Of a stretch of DNA of 64,000 nt, positions 1 through 9,178 are shown in pieces (position 1 is the first letter of the stretch; the number at the start of each line of letters is the position of its first letter). Source of the DNA: Thauera sp. (lineage in GTDB: Bacteria > Pseudomonadota > Gammaproteobacteria > Burkholderiales > Rhodocyclaceae); the NCBI GenBank assembly GCA_024235615.1, contig JACKMB010000007.1, positions 1 through 64,000 on the forward strand, read 5' to 3'. The notes beneath the pieces are model-generated. The model had not been told where the DNA came from, did not search any database, and saw nothing but the letters and a program-made list of their open reading frames with translations. A program made the position numbers and the translations under genes.

Positions 1-305
1 GATATCAAAGGGATTGAGACCTTTCTTCGCGTGATAGCTGTTCGCGTTGCGATGTCCGGACTGATGCCCTGATATCAAAGGGATTGAGACGTCCGATTCG
101 AGTCCCTTTTGATTCATATAGCTTTGTCCGGACTGATGCCCTGATATCAAAGGGATTGAGACGCGGTTTCATCTCGAAACCTTTGCGGCCTGCGATTGTC
201 CGGACTGATGCCCTGATATCAAAGGGATTGAGACTGCTGCGGCCGCCTCAGCTTTCGCCTTTTCCGCTGTCCGGACTGATGCCCTGATATCAAAGGGATT
301 GAGAG
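1..305 (+). CRISPR. CRISPR array, trailer end (5 repeats, 4 spacers)
   Basis: A 37-nt direct repeat that begins GTCCGGACTG and ends GGGATTGAGAC occurs at 54-90, 126-162, 198-234 and 269-305. The last 20 nt of another copy lie at 1-20, so the array continues to the left of the window. Spacers are 21-53, 91-125, 163-197 and 235-268 (33-35 nt). The final repeat ends GAGAG instead of GAGAC, and no further copy follows, so 305 is the degenerate trailer end. The 3' octamer ATTGAGAC resembles the ATTGAAAC 5' handle of crRNAs of type I and III systems, which implies transcription left to right with leader and cas genes outside the window. The subtype cannot be fixed from the repeat alone. The stretch 306-416 to the right shows no gene. 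Confidence 0.96.
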
Positions 306-416
306 GCGGCCGCTCCCGCCAACGCATGGGGTTTCCGTGCGTTGCAGCGCACGACCACGGCGCGGGGCGGTGCGGCACCTCGAAGGCCGCGCCGTATACC
401 AGCGTACCCGTGCGCG

Positions 417-695
417 CTACCAGACGACCAACATCCGGTACAGGAAGTAGCCGAGCGCCATGTAGAGCGGCACGGCGACGATGACGAAGACCACGAGGTA
501 GACCACGCCGATCAGGAGGGGCAGAAGCGCCGCGACAAGTCCGCTCCAAAGCAGCTCGAGCAGGGCCAGCAGCAACGCGACCGCGCCGCGACGAAGCCAG
601 CCGAGCCTCCGGCGCCAACCGGTGGTGGGCCGCCCATCCAGTTGGGCCTTGGCGTCGAGCAAGCTCTCCCTGGGGCGGAAGGTTTCCATGCGCAT
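417..695 (-). CDS. small two-helix membrane protein of unknown function
   Basis: A 92-residue frame. About 35 charged residues (starting MRMETFRPRES, with an RRRLGWLRR cluster) are followed by a long run of hydrophobic residues (ALLLALLELLW, then LLIGVVYLVVFVIVAVPLYM) that can form two membrane helices, ending LYRMLVVW. Amphipathic start followed by paired helices, and hydrophobicity that fits this frame and not its complements, support a real gene. The start is uncertain: ATG at 695 or 689, or a TTG far upstream at 797; none has a clear Shine-Dalgarno. It lies alone between the CRISPR trailer and a divergent small operon. I do not recognise the family. Confidence 0.55.
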   Translation of the reverse strand: MRMETFRPRESLLDAKAQLDGRPTTGWRRRLGWLRRGAVALLLALLELLWSGLVAALLPLLIGVVYLVVFVIVAVPLYMALGYFLYRMLVVW

Positions 696-878
696 CCAGA
701 ACGCGATGCGCGCCCCCGCAAGCTTGCCGCTCGACGACAGCTTGGCAAGCAAGCGGATACTTGGGCCACCTGGCGCGGGGCCATGGCCGAGGCGCAACCC
801 GCTTGCAACTACGCCCCACCGAGACGCCGACCAAGAACGGTCGACGTCCCCGCCGCGTCAGCCCCACCGGAGCCCGCA

Positions 879-1016
879 ATGCCGAAAACGATCCTGACCG
901 TAGTTCTCGTCATCGTGCTGATGGCTCTGCTCGCGCGCATCGCTGTCATGGGCTTGGCTGCCGCCTTTCTTGCGGGCCTGTTGTGGCTGATGCACGGTCA
1001 CAAGTTCACTCGCTGA
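879..1016 (+). CDS. 45-residue single-helix membrane protein
   Basis: This short gene encodes MPKTILTVVLVIVL... followed by a second hydrophobic patch and a basic HGHKFTR tail. The first ~35 residues are almost wholly hydrophobic, so the product should sit in the inner membrane. GGAG at 869-872 is six bases before the ATG, which is why I call it a gene despite its length. The next gene starts 17 bases after its stop, so the two probably form one transcript. No homologue is recognised. A small inner-membrane peptide of a toxin or a phage/plasmid-type accessory pair are possibilities, but nothing in the sequence decides it. Confidence 0.5.
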   Translation: MPKTILTVVLVIVLMALLARIAVMGLAAAFLAGLLWLMHGHKFTR

Positions 1017-1033
1017 CGGAGGTAAGAGGGAAA

Positions 1034-1396
1034 ATGAAAAAATCGCATCGCGCACTCGCTTGCCGGGGTCTGATCGCGGCGACGCTGGCATTCGGTTCGC
1101 TCCCTTACGCCCATGCGGGCTGGTGCGACAGAGTGCAAGGCACAGGCGCAAAGCTAGCCGCGGCTGCGGCAACGGTCACGGCGACCGTGGGGGGCGCGCT
1201 GAAGCTGACGGGTGTCGGCGCGGTGGTTCACAGTTCGGGCGCGATGATCGTCAGCACCGCTTCGGGCGGCTATGTCGCCGGCACGCTGGGGGTGCTCGGG
1301 ACGGCCACGGCAGTGGTGACCGCACCGGTCACGCTGGTGGTCGGGGGTGCGAGCTTGGTCGCAGGCGCAGGTGCGGTACTTTTCTGCCAGCGCTGA
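1034..1396 (+). CDS. small secreted Gly/Ala/Val-rich protein
   Basis: The 120-residue product starts MKKSHRALACRGLIAATLAF and has a classical signal peptide with probable cleavage after AHA (SLPYAHA|GWCD). The mature part is a low-charge, small-residue-rich chain (GAVVHSSGAMIV, GGYVAGTLGVLG, VVGGASLVAGAG) with glycine-zipper-like spacing. It contains one Cys near each end (GWCD and FCQR), which could form a disulfide. GGAGG at 1018-1022 precedes the ATG. It probably shares a transcript with the 45-residue membrane protein upstream. The glycine-zipper pattern is seen in membrane-inserting and pore-forming peptides, so a membrane role is a guess; no family is recognised. Confidence 0.6.
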   Translation: MKKSHRALACRGLIAATLAFGSLPYAHAGWCDRVQGTGAKLAAAAATVTATVGGALKLTGVGAVVHSSGAMIVSTASGGYVAGTLGVLGTATAVVTAPVTLVVGGASLVAGAGAVLFCQR

Positions 1397-1430
1397 TTCA
1401 ACCGGGTGCGCCAGGCCGCGGGCGCCGCGT

Positions 1431-1688
1431 TCACGACACGATGTACGCCGCCGCCCCGCTGGTCAGCAGCTTGCCCATGGCATCGAGACAGGCGGAGATG
1501 ACGCCGCCGTGGATGCGGTTGTGCACGAAGTGGCCGACGAGCTCGGGGCGCATGTCGATGCGTCCATGCACGCGCTCACCGCCGATGTCCTCGATCTTCA
1601 GGCCGAGCAATGCGTTGAAGGGGATCCGTTGCTCGAAGAGCTCGCGCACGCCGGCGACGAATTCGGGCTCGAACTGCACCGGCTGCAC
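1431..1688 (-). pseudogene. YigI-type hotdog thioesterase with central in-frame deletion
   Basis: The 85-codon frame begins (GTG) QPVQFEPEFV and shows the N-terminal half of a YigI-like acyl-CoA thioesterase: an FEQRIPFNALLGL helix, then HGGVISACLDAMG, the hotdog-helix signature. It then jumps directly to KLLTSGAAAYIVS and a stop. In full-length relatives of about 150 residues (E. coli YigI, recalled from memory, ends in SATATYMVG) that ending is the last strand of the fold, some 65-70 residues further on. The reading frame therefore lost the middle of the beta-sheet without shifting frame. The 5' end abuts a cupin fragment in another frame. I judge it non-functional, although it could still be translated. 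Confidence 0.7.
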
Positions 1689-1689
1689 C

Positions 1690-1792
1690 GGCGGACGGGC
1701 GTGGCGAACAGGGTTTCGAAACGTTCTTCGGGCGCGATGGAAGGCAAGTCGGCAAGGAGATTGCCGCTGGCGACGGTCGGATCAGCCTTCAC
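1690..1792 (-). pseudogene. 5' fragment of a cupin-like gene
   Basis: About 34 codons starting from GTG at 1792 read VKADPTVASGNLLADLP and then IAPEERFETLFATPVR, which resembles the N-terminus of short single-domain cupin proteins. After that the frame becomes unstructured Ser/Cys-rich sequence that is simply the thioesterase remnant read in the wrong frame. The cupin body is missing, so this is a stub left by a deletion that joined it to the thioesterase gene. Its GTG overlaps the hepT stop codon by four bases (GTGA). The cupin assignment rests on general resemblance and is tentative. Confidence 0.4.
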
Positions 1793-2139
1793 TTGGTACC
1801 AGCGATGGCTCGCAATCGGGGCAACAGGGCCGGCACATCCTCACGCACCATGCTCCACAAGGTGTCGTCATCAATGCCGAGGTAGCCGTGGATCAACCGA
1901 TTGCGGGCGGCGATGACCATCCGCCACGGGATCTCCGGGTGCGCGCCTCGAATCTCGGCGGGAATCCGGGTCGCTGCCTCGCCAATCAACTCGAGATTGC
2001 GCACTGTCGCGTCGAAATGCAGGTCGCTCGCAATGAAGACCTGCTGGGTCATGCCTTCGGTGTAGGCAATGACCTTTTCGCTGAAAGCGATCATGTCCTG
2101 CACTTAGAAGCGCCACTCCCGCGCTTGCGGCTCAGACAT
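1789..2139 (-). pseudogene. hepT: HepT-family toxin, interrupted by an ochre codon
   Basis: HepT toxins (DUF86/HEPN fold) are RNases whose active site is the R-X4-6-H motif; they pair with MntA nucleotidyltransferases. Here RNRLIHGY is intact near residue 80. The expected ATG is at 2139, overlapping the mntA stop by eight bases, and the first codons read MSEPQAREWRF. Codon 12 (2106-2104) is TAA, followed in frame by VQDMIAFSEKVIAY. Relatives have an aromatic residue, usually Tyr, here, so a single TAC/TAT to TAA change explains it. Translation could restart at GTG 2103 or ATG 2094, giving 101-104 residues with the motif intact but without the first turn of helix 1; neither restart has a well-spaced ribosome site. 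Confidence 0.8.
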
Positions 2140-2422
2140 GAACGGCCTCGCGCTCGACAATGGGGCGCAACTCCTCGCGCAGTGCCTTGTCCGTCACCAG
2201 GTCGACCGGCGCGCCGAGCAGGTCCTCGAGGTAGAACTGGACGCCGAAGTAGCGTGCCGAGGTCGCCGGCCCATCGAAGCGCACGAGCACATCGACGTCG
2301 CTGTCGGTATGCGCTTCGCCGCGTAGCGTGGAGCCGAACAGTGCGAGATCGACGACACCGAAGCGCCGGTGGAGCTCCGGTTTGCTCTGCGTCAGCTTTT
2401 GCAGCGCAAGATCTCGATCCAT
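2132..2422 (-). CDS. mntA: MntA-type minimal nucleotidyltransferase antitoxin
   Basis: A 96-residue minimal nucleotidyltransferase. FGSTLRGEAHTDSDVDVLV carries the GSX10DXD catalytic signature, and the C-terminal PVDLVTDKALREEL helix is typical of the family. MntA antitoxins neutralise HepT by adding AMPs to a tyrosine of the toxin. I chose the third in-frame start (ATG at 2422, MDRDLALQKL) because GGAG lies six bases before it; TTG at 2434 and ATG at 2428 overlap that ribosome site. The stop lies inside the hepT start region, an arrangement that favours translational coupling. The antitoxin looks intact while its toxin partner has a premature stop. Confidence 0.88.
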   Translation of the reverse strand: MDRDLALQKLTQSKPELHRRFGVVDLALFGSTLRGEAHTDSDVDVLVRFDGPATSARYFGVQFYLEDLLGAPVDLVTDKALREELRPIVEREAVHV

Positions 2423-2500
2423 GGACATCTCCAATGCGGGCGGTCACAGGCCGATCTTAGGCAATAAGCCCTCGAGGTCAAGGCCGCATCACGCGACCGC

Positions 2501-3376
2501 TCAGCGGAACACGATCGTCTTGTTCCCATGCACCAGCACCCGGTCCTCCAGGTGGTAGCGCAGGCCGCGGGCGAGCACGGTCTTCTCGATGTCCTTGCCG
2601 TAGCGCACCATGTCCTCGACCGCGTCGGAGTGGTCGATGCGGATCACGTCCTGCTCGATGATCGGGCCCTGGTCGAGGTCGGCGGTCACAAAATGGCAGG
2701 TGGCGCCGATGAGCTTGACGCCCTTGGTCCACGCCTGGTGGTAGGGCTTGGCGCCGACGAAGCTGGGCAGGAAGCTGTGGTGGATGTTGATGATGCGCCC
2801 CGGGTAGGCGGCGCACAGCGCGGGCGACAGGATCTGCATGTAGCGCGCCAGCACCATGGTGTCGCCGCGCACCTCCTCGAAGATGCGCTGCACCTCGGCG
2901 TAGGCGGCGGCCTTGTTGTCGGCGTTCACCGGCACGTGGTGGAAGGGGATGCCGTGCCACTCGACGAAGCCGCGGAAGGTGTCGTGGTTGGAGATCACGC
3001 AGGGGATCTCGATGTCGAGCTCCTTCGACTGCCAGCGCGCGAGCAGGTCGTAGAGGCAGTGCTCCTGCTTGCTCACCAGCACCACCACGCGCTTCTTGAC
3101 CGCGGAATCCGTGATCTTCCAGTCCATCTCCAGCTCTTCGGCGAGCGGGCGGAACTTGTCGCGGAACTCGGCGAGGTGGAAGGGCAGCGAGTCGGCGCGG
3201 ATCTCGATGCGCATGAAGTAGCGCCCGACCGCCTCGCCCTCCTGCGGCGGCTCGGCGTGCAGCGAGGTCTCGAGGATCCAGCCCTTGTGCTCGGCGATGA
3301 AGCCGGAGACCTTGGCGACGATGCCGACGCGGTCGGGGCAGGAGGCGGACAGGGTGAAGAAGCGTTGGCGGTGCAT
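2501..3376 (-). CDS. purU: formyltetrahydrofolate deformylase PurU
   Basis: PurU hydrolyses 10-formyl-THF to formate and THF, supplying formate for PurT-dependent purine synthesis and balancing one-carbon pools in the cytoplasm. The 291-residue protein has an N-terminal ACT domain (FFTLSASCPDRVGIVAKVSG, residues ~5-80) and a C-terminal formyl-transferase fold with NIHHSFLPSF and DQGPIIEQDV carrying the catalytic Asn/His/Asp set. The ATG at 3376 (MHRQRFF) matches the family start; further upstream the frame is low complexity. It sits 46 bp downstream of thrH on the same strand. Length and motifs are normal. Confidence 0.96.
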   Translation of the reverse strand: MHRQRFFTLSASCPDRVGIVAKVSGFIAEHKGWILETSLHAEPPQEGEAVGRYFMRIEIRADSLPFHLAEFRDKFRPLAEELEMDWKITDSAVKKRVVVLVSKQEHCLYDLLARWQSKELDIEIPCVISNHDTFRGFVEWHGIPFHHVPVNADNKAAAYAEVQRIFEEVRGDTMVLARYMQILSPALCAAYPGRIINIHHSFLPSFVGAKPYHQAWTKGVKLIGATCHFVTADLDQGPIIEQDVIRIDHSDAVEDMVRYGKDIEKTVLARGLRYHLEDRVLVHGNKTIVFR

Positions 3377-3422
3377 GGGGTGCGTGAGGTGCGAGGCGTC
3401 AGGAGTGAGGGGCGGAGCGGGG

Positions 3423-4031
3423 TCAGACGCGCGCGAATGCCTTGTCGATCTCGGCACGCAGCGCGTCGTAGTCGCGCACCACGGGATACTGCGGAAACTC
3501 GCGCACCACGTTCTCGGGCGGATGGAACAGGATGCCGCCGTGGGCCTCGCCGAGCATCGCGGTGTCGTTGTAGGAGTCGCCCGCGGCCACGACCTTGAAG
3601 TTGAGCTCCTTGAAGCGCTTGACGGCCTCGCGCTTCTGGTCGGGCATGCGCAGGTGATAGTTCACCAGAATGCCTTCGGCGTCGGCCTCGAGGCTGTGGC
3701 AGAACAGCGTGGGCATGCCGAGCTGCTTCATCAGCGGCTTGGCGAACTCGTAGAAGGTGTCGGACAGGATCACCACCTGGTAGGTGTCGCGCAGCGCGTC
3801 GAGGAATTCGCGCGCGCCCTGCATCGGCCCCATGCTGGCGATGACGTCCTGGATGTCGGGCAGGCCGAGCTTCTTGTGCGCGAGGATGTCGAGGCGGTAC
3901 TTCATCAGGGTGTCGTAGTTGGGCTCGTCGCGGGTGGTGCGGCGCAGCTCGGGGATGCCGGTACGCTCGGCGAATTCGATCCAGATTTCGGGGACGAGCA
4001 CACCTTCGAGGTCGAGACAGACGATACGCAC
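3423..4031 (-). CDS. thrH: ThrH, phosphoserine phosphatase / phosphoserine:homoserine phosphotransferase
   Basis: A HAD-superfamily enzyme of 202 residues. The nucleophile motif is DLEGVLVPE (Asp7), motif II is ILSDTF, and motif III/IV is AAGDSYNDTAM. The ThrH family dephosphorylates phosphoserine and can move the phosphate to homoserine, so it may act in serine or threonine synthesis. The start is GTG at 4031, with AGGAG six bases upstream; the longer open frame beyond it is only an antisense shadow of the HD-GYP gene. Followed 46 bp later by purU on the same strand. The 180 bp to the divergent HD-GYP gene should hold both promoters. Confidence 0.94.
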   Translation of the reverse strand: MRIVCLDLEGVLVPEIWIEFAERTGIPELRRTTRDEPNYDTLMKYRLDILAHKKLGLPDIQDVIASMGPMQGAREFLDALRDTYQVVILSDTFYEFAKPLMKQLGMPTLFCHSLEADAEGILVNYHLRMPDQKREAVKRFKELNFKVVAAGDSYNDTAMLGEAHGGILFHPPENVVREFPQYPVVRDYDALRAEIDKAFARV

Positions 4032-4211
4032 CGCGGACTCCTGGAGGCAGGTTGGGTAAAGCCCGGATTCTAGCAGCCCGCCCCCGACATCGAACGCTGC
4101 CCCGGAAAACCGCCGCTCGCCGTGACCGACTCGGCTCGCTCCGCGGCGCAAGGCATGGCGAGCCGTGCATGCGCTTGCGATAATGCGCGCAACGAACACC
4201 GGCCCCATAGC

Positions 4212-5399
4212 GTGATCAAGCTCATCCCCGTCGCCCGGCTGCAGCCCGGCATGTACGTCCACGACCTCCACTGCGGCTGGCTGGAGCACGACTTCGTGCG
4301 CAACCGCTTCCTGGTGGCGGATGCGCACGACGTGGCCAGAATCCGCGCGCTGGGCGTCGCCGAGGTCAGCATCGACACCGCGCGCGGCCTCGACCCGGAC
4401 GCGGCGCCTGCAGCCACCACGCCGGATCGGGGAGACCCTGCCGGCCCGCCCCCGCCTGCGGTGCATACCGCCTCCAAGGTCGCCGGAACGCCGGAGCGCG
4501 CCCGCAACCTGCACCGCGAGGCGAACGAGATCGTTCGCAACCTGCTGGCCGACGTCCGCCTCGGCCGCCAGATCGAGATCGAGAAGGTCGAGCCGCTGGT
4601 TGCCCGCATCGTCGACTCGATCTTCACCAGCGCCGACGCCCTGCTGCCGCTGGCCCGCCTCAAGCAGCACGACAGCTACACCTTCCAGCACTCGGTGTCG
4701 GTGTGCGCGCTGATGACGGCCTTCGCGCGCACGCTGGGCCTGCCGCGCGAGACCATCCGCGAGATCGCCATCGGCGCCCTGCTGCACGACGTCGGCAAGG
4801 CGCGCATCCCGGACGAGATCCTCAACAAGCCGGGCAAGCTCACCGAGGCCGAGTTCGAGCGCATGAAGAGCCACGTGGTGCAAAGCAAGCTCATCCTGAT
4901 GGCGACCCCCGGGATCAGCCCGATCGCGCTGGAGGTCGCCGCCCAGCACCACGAGCGCTTCGACGGCAGCGGCTACCCCAACCGGCTCGCCGGCGAGTCG
5001 ATCAGCCTGTACGGGCGCATGGCGGCGATCGTGGATGTGTATGACGCGATCACCTCGGAGCGCGTCTATCACAAGGGCATGCCACCCACCGAGGCGCTAC
5101 GCAAGTTGCTGGAGTGGTCGTCCAAGCACTTCGAACCGCGCCTGGTGCAGGCCTTCATCCGCTCGGTGGGGATCTATCCCACGGGCGCGCTGGTGCGCCT
5201 CGAGAGCAAGCGCCTCGCGGTCGTGCAGGCGCAGCACGCCGAAAAGCCCACCCAGCCGCTGGTGAAGGTGATCTTCCACACCGCCGGCCACTACCTGCAG
5301 CCGGAAGACCTCGACCTGCGCCGTTCGCAGGATCGCATCGTCGGCCACGAGGACTTCGCCGCGTGGAACATCGACCCGGCGCGCTGGCTGGCCCTGTAG
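4212..5399 (+). CDS. HD-GYP cyclic-di-GMP phosphodiesterase with DUF3391
   Basis: HD-GYP proteins break down the second messenger c-di-GMP. Residues 1-70 (VIKLIPVARLQPGMYVHDLH) form the N-terminal DUF3391 domain. The HD-GYP domain follows: HSVSVCALM, LLHDVGKARIP with the metal-binding HD, then HHERFDGSGYPNRL with the GYP loop, and DVYDAITSER. All key residues are present. There is no receiver domain, so the input is unknown. I place the start at GTG 4212, where conserved sequence begins; ATG at 4122 would add unrelated residues. The TAG stop lies inside a REP element (5395-5418), so the 3' end of the coding sequence is defined by that repeat. Second c-di-GMP protein of the window besides the PAS-GGDEF-EAL protein at the right edge. 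Confidence 0.93.
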   Translation: MIKLIPVARLQPGMYVHDLHCGWLEHDFVRNRFLVADAHDVARIRALGVAEVSIDTARGLDPDAAPAATTPDRGDPAGPPPPAVHTASKVAGTPERARNLHREANEIVRNLLADVRLGRQIEIEKVEPLVARIVDSIFTSADALLPLARLKQHDSYTFQHSVSVCALMTAFARTLGLPRETIREIAIGALLHDVGKARIPDEILNKPGKLTEAEFERMKSHVVQSKLILMATPGISPIALEVAAQHHERFDGSGYPNRLAGESISLYGRMAAIVDVYDAITSERVYHKGMPPTEALRKLLEWSSKHFEPRLVQAFIRSVGIYPTGALVRLESKRLAVVQAQHAEKPTQPLVKVIFHTAGHYLQPEDLDLRRSQDRIVGHEDFAAWNIDPARWLAL

Positions 5400-5611
5400 G
5401 AGCGCCGGCAGGCGCGAACGGGCGCCCACCCAGGCGCCTGCGCATGTTTCCAACGTTGCATTCGCGCCTGCCGGCGCTCCTACAAAAAAACGTCGCTCGA
5501 TGGACGGCTGCGAAACTACGCCCGGCCGGGCGCCTGCGCGTGTTTCCAACGCTGTATTCGCGCCTGCAAAGGCCGCCGCGACGTTCTTGTAGGAGCGCCG
5601 GCAGGCGCGAA
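5395..5611. repeat. REP-like palindromes between the HD-GYP gene and yheS
   Basis: Three copies of the element TGTAGGAGCGCCGGCAGGCG lie at 5395-5418 (+), 5461-5484 (inverted) and 5588-5611 (+); a broken copy lies near 5559. The first two form a convergent pair that can fold into a long hairpin. They fill the gap between two convergent genes, a usual position for REP/BIME elements. The first copy supplies the TAG stop of the HD-GYP gene. Confidence 0.85.
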
Positions 5612-5628
5612 CGGGCGGCTCGGCCCGC

Positions 5629-7560
<1,932 letters not shown>

Positions 7561-7733
7561 GAACGGATACACGGCCGGGCGGCCGCGGGCGGTTGCAAAG
7601 GCGCTATTCTACGCGCCGACTCGATTGAAGCCGGAACGCACGCTCCGGAAACCCCGGCTGGCCGCTCGACCGTGGCGGCGCGATGGATGGCCTCGATCGC
7701 CCACCCGGTCACCCGAACCCGGAAACCGCACGC

Positions 7734-8420
7734 ATGATTCGCATCCGCTCGCTGTCTCTCGTCGTCGCCCGCCGCTCCATCCTGCCCGGCCTGTGCACGG
7801 CCCTGCTCGCGTCCACGACCCTGCCCGCCCACGCGCAGGCCGCGGACGAGACCGCCCACGCCGCCGAGCGCGCCCGCGCCGCAGCGCTCGAGGCCGAAGG
7901 CAAGGCGCTGCGTGCCGAAGCCGAAGCCACCTACGAGGCCACCGTCCCGGGCTGCTACGAGAAATTCCTCGTCAACCGCTGCATCGACCAGGCGAAGAAG
8001 CAGCGCCTGGAGACGATCCGGCGGGCGCGCGAGCTCGAAGCCGAAGGTCGCCGCCTCACCCTGGCCGAGCGCCAGCGCGCGGCGGCGGCCAAGCCGGCGT
8101 CAGGCGAACGCCCAGACGCTCCCGCCCGGGCGAGCGCGCTCCCCGCCGGTCCTGCACCGGCGCCATCGGCGCCAGCCGGCGACGTCACGATCCCGCCCTC
8201 CCCCGAAGCCGAGCGCATCCGCACCCAGCGCGCCGAGGCGAGCCGCGAGGCGGAGACCGCAGCGGCACGCCAGCGCGCAGCCCAGGACGCCGAGCGCGCC
8301 GCCGCGCGCCACGACGCCGAGGACGCCGCCGCCCGCCGCGCCCGCCAGGCCGAGGAAGACCGCGCACGCTACGACAAGCGCCTGCGCGACTACGAGCAGG
8401 AGCAGGCAGGGAAGAAGTAG
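7734..8420 (+). CDS. periplasmic Ala/Arg/Glu-rich coiled-coil protein
   Basis: A 228-residue product with a signal peptide (MIRIRSLSLVVARRSILPG, hydrophobic core, cleavage near AHAQA|ADE). The mature chain is almost wholly charged helix: AAERARAAALEAEGKAL and later RARQAEEDRARYDKR, separated by a Pro/Ala linker (~residues 125-160). A compact motif, PGCYEKFLVNRCIDQAKK, carries two cysteines ten residues apart that could form a disulfide. I do not recognise a named family. The arrangement (signal, cysteine pair, long helix) would fit an envelope scaffold. No partner gene: it faces away from yheS and is followed by a REP array. Confidence 0.72.
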   Translation: MIRIRSLSLVVARRSILPGLCTALLASTTLPAHAQAADETAHAAERARAAALEAEGKALRAEAEATYEATVPGCYEKFLVNRCIDQAKKQRLETIRRARELEAEGRRLTLAERQRAAAAKPASGERPDAPARASALPAGPAPAPSAPAGDVTIPPSPEAERIRTQRAEASREAETAAARQRAAQDAERAAARHDAEDAAARRARQAEEDRARYDKRLRDYEQEQAGKK

Positions 8421-8465
8421 CCACCGCCCCCGCCCCTCCGGCAGGAGAACCGGGAGCCGCGACGG

Positions 8466-9122
8466 CTCATGTAGGAGCGCCGGCAGGCGCGAATGGCCGC
8501 ACCAAGCGGCCTCGATCCCGTCACCGTCTGCACGGCCTCGTTCGCGGCTGCCGCCGCTCCTACAGGAGCCCCCGGAAGCGCGATGCCTCATGTAGGAGCG
8601 CCGGCAGGCGCGAATGGCCGCATCGAGCGGCCTCGATCCCATCACCGTCTGCGGCCTCGTTCGCGGCTGCCGCCGCTCCCCCCAGGCGCGCGATGCCTCA
8701 TGTAGGGCAGGCGCCCGCGATCCCGTCCGCCGCAAGCGGCCTCGCAGCTGCCGTCACCGCCCGCGCGCGGCCTCATGATCGCACCGCGGCCCTCGAGTCC
8801 TCCATCTGCACGGCTCGCTGCCGCCGCTCCTACAGGGAGCCCCCGGAAGCGCGATGCTCATGTAGGAGCGCCGGCAGGCGCGAATGGCCGCATCGAGCGG
8901 CCTCGATCCCGTCACCACCGCACGGCCAGCGCGGCTGCCGCCGTCCTACAGGAGCCCCGGAAGCGCGATGCCTCATGTCGGAGCGCCGGCAGGCGCTGAA
9001 CGCGCCCCACCAGCGGCCTCGATCCCGTCACCACCCTGGCACGGCCTCGTTCGCGGCTGCCGCCGCTCCTACAGGCCCCCGGAAGCGCGAGGGGTCAAGT
9101 AGGAGCGCCGGCAGGCGCGAAC
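8466..9122. repeat. tandem array of REP/BIME units
   Basis: The 750 bp between the coiled-coil gene and the isomerase gene contain no gene but about six copies of a composite unit starting at ~8470, 8591, 8700 (degenerate), 8861, 8976 and 9099, a period of 110-160 bp. Each unit has a forward element (TGTAGGAGCGCCGGCAGGCG), a spacer rich in GGCCTCGATCCCGTCACC, and an inverted element (GCGGCTGCCGCCGCTCCTAC), then a short CCCGGAAGCGCGATGC link. Copies differ by small deletions. This is head-to-tail amplification of a BIME rather than scattered insertion. Confidence 0.85.
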
Positions 9123-9178
9123 GAGGCCGCGGCCCCGCCGCCGCGCCCGGCCAATGCGCGAATACGGCGGACGACCGA

